Shown here piece by piece: positions 62,301-64,000 of a stretch of 64,000 bases of DNA. The DNA lies in the NCBI GenBank assembly GCA_013398955.1, contig VWPU01018811.1:62001-126000 (forward strand), given 5' to 3'. The notes beneath the pieces are model-generated. The model made no database searches. It was not told where the DNA came from and saw only the letters and a program-made list of their open reading frames with translations. Numbering within the stretch: the stretch's first letter is position 1; each line of letters starts with the position of its first letter. This DNA is from Callaeas wilsoni. Lineage: Eukaryota; Chordata; Aves; Passeriformes; Callaeidae. The translations under genes and the position numbers were made by a program.

Positions 62301-63977
62301 ACTGTGCAGATTAACAAAAATAAAAAGATGGAATGGTGCATTGCCATGTAGTTGTTTACATGCAGAAACAGGGAACACTAATTAAATTCTAAAAATACAC
62401 CAGCAGTATTTTAAAAATACACACAATAATAATTTTATATGTGTGTATTTGAGGGTGTAGTTACAGCTTGAATCAAGGCTGTACCTAAACAGTGTTGAAA
62501 ATAAGTTCAGTTGAAAGTAGTGTAACTGTTTCCTCCTCTTCTTAAGCACTGGAAAGTGAGACAGCACCAGGAACCATCCAGTAGATGCTTCTAAAATACG
62601 TAGAGAAGAAATTTTTTGTTTCCAACACTGATAACATTTCCAACATTGATAAAGACAGTCATGAACTTATGAATGTGTTCTGTATTTTAAAAAGAATCTA
62701 GCTCGCTGCTAGTGTTACAGCAAGGAAGTACATATCAGCAATTGCAGCTATAATCCACTTTCCTTTTTGCTTTTCTTCCAAAATTCCTCAAAAATTGAGT
62801 GTGTCGAAAGTGGTTTGAACTGGACATGGTATTTTAAATACTTTCTGACTGGCCATAGCAATTATTTCTGCCAGTGGAAAAAATTAAATAGGAGAAGAAA
62901 GTAGAATTTTTCAATTCAAGAGTGCCAAGAAATGTGTTGCTTCTAGTAAAAGACTGACTTGGTGTACATTACTGAAAATCGCTTTGCTGAGTTCTCCTTG
63001 CTTGTAAAAATTCACTCCCATTCTCCTTCCTTTTGCATTTTGCATATAGAATTATAAAGTAGGTGTATGTACCATCAGTATTATAGAGGCACTTGGCACT
63101 GAGCAGATCCTGTTAGGAGTGCCAGGAATTTTCTTTCCTTTTTATCACTGTTTAACACATAATTTCCCATGCACTTTCCAGTCTGTACAAGGAGAGTCAA
63201 GTCCCTTTTTCTTTAATTCTCTGTTTCTCCTTTTCCTCCTGAATAAACTGTTCATTGGGCTCTCCTTGTTAAATCCCCACAGAAAGAAGGATTCTGTACA
63301 CAAGACCCTGAGAGCGAAAGGCAGGAAGCAGAGGAATCAGATGTGTTCTTCTTTCCCCTTACCTCTACAGTACTTTTGGCAGATTAGTCTGTAGCTGTAC
63401 ACAAGAAAGCTTTAACTACCCTGAGACAAGAACCTCTTGTACCTCCTGTTGCCACATCAGTGAGGCTGGTCAGTCAGTTCCATCTAAAGCAACACAGAAA
63501 ACATTAAGGAAAAACCGGCAGATGCTCTTATTCCAAGATTTTCAGAGGAAATATAATGTGTAGCCTGGCAAATGGCCTGCTATAATAGCGTATTCTATGT
63601 GTACGACAGATAAAGCCAGCTAGCTCTTATTTTTTATCAGAGGAGGATCTTTTTGCCTTGATAGTGTGGCTTTTTTGGTGGGAAAGATACTCCATAAAAT
63701 CCAAATCGTGCAAGAATAGAGAAATAATTTTCCTGATGACATTTTCAGGGAGCAATACAGACAGGCTGTCCTTTTACTTTTGATTTTCTCCATTTGAAAA
63801 TGTACTTTGATCTACTTTTGGTAGTTTATTAAAGTGCCTTTAAATAGAAATAGCAGTTTGTTGGGCTAATGTGCCTAAAAAAAAGTTAGTGGTGAGGCTT
63901 CTTACAAAGTATATACCAAGCAGAGCCAGAGCACCTTTCATTTCATCAAATCTAATGACGCCTTTTCTGTGTTTCAG

Positions 63978-64000
63978 AATTAAAGTGGCTCAGCAATCAG
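63978..64000 (+). CDS. FMN1: FMN1 exon J, 5' part (cut by window end)
   Basis: After ttttctgtgtttcag the first base completes Arg (CG+A), then IKVAQQS follows and the window ends within the next codon. This agrees with the FMN1 order after SKER, where a lysine/glutamine-rich tail leads towards the Spire-binding C-terminal region. Only 23 bases are visible. The call rests on the acceptor, the phase match and the position. Confidence 0.85.

Larger units (their letters stand above)
56316..63977 (+). other. FMN1: FMN1 intron I-J (7.7 kb)
   Basis: Intron from gtaaggtt to cttttctgtgtttcag. It contains a 74-77 bp tandem duplication (56899-57050), a TA tract (58755-58779), an ATGAT pentanucleotide microsatellite (59320-59387), and an island near 60300-60560 with E-boxes and a ggggattacccc site. 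No recognisable transposon, gene or structural RNA was seen; the ORF at 60315-60563 has no known relatives that I recognise. Confidence 0.75.

Overview
The window is AT-rich vertebrate DNA and most probably comes from a bird. It carries several CR1 LINE fragments with typical avian 3' tails and two solo LTRs of an avian endogenous-retrovirus family. Its only recognisable protein-coding gene is formin 1 (FMN1, the 'limb deformity' gene), on the + strand. Ten consecutive exons are present and the tenth is cut by the window end. Spliced together they give 927 nt with no stop or frameshift, encoding roughly 309 residues of the formin-homology-2 (FH2) actin-nucleating domain, from about its middle to near its C-terminal end. 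FMN1 is preferred to its paralogue FMN2 because of [46 protein letters not shown] and [15 protein letters not shown]. The N-terminal exons, FH1 and the first part of FH2 lie upstream. The last exons (C-terminal tail, 3' UTR) lie downstream.

Layout: upstream intron 1-2839; exon A 2840-2901; intron 2.1 kb, about 90% CR1; exon B 5038-5126; intron 4.7 kb; exon C 9806-9935; intron 1.4 kb; exon D 11354-11500 (GNYMN motif); intron 3.3 kb with a CR1 3' end; exon E 14775-14834; intron 1.9 kb; exon F 16742-16862; intron 13.2 kb with an old antisense CR1; exon G 30100-30192; intron 22.8 kb with two solo LTRs (one split by a CR1), another CR1 and a possible ancient CR1/L3-like tail; exon H 53032-53083; intron 3.1 kb; exon I 56166-56315; intron 7.7 kb with a tandem duplication; exon J 63978 to the window end. 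All junctions are GT-AG and the phases agree throughout.

Over 98% of the window is intron. In mammals the 3' introns of FMN1 hold long-range limb enhancers of the neighbouring gene GREM1, so non-repeat intron islands here are candidate regulatory elements. The strongest by eye is 43040-43560, which has a GLI-like site, a HOX/SOX-like cluster and a retained CpG cluster. No conservation score could be computed. I found no second gene, structural RNA gene, CRISPR array or unknown multi-gene system. The open reading frames outside the exons look like chance ORFs or pieces of decayed transposons.
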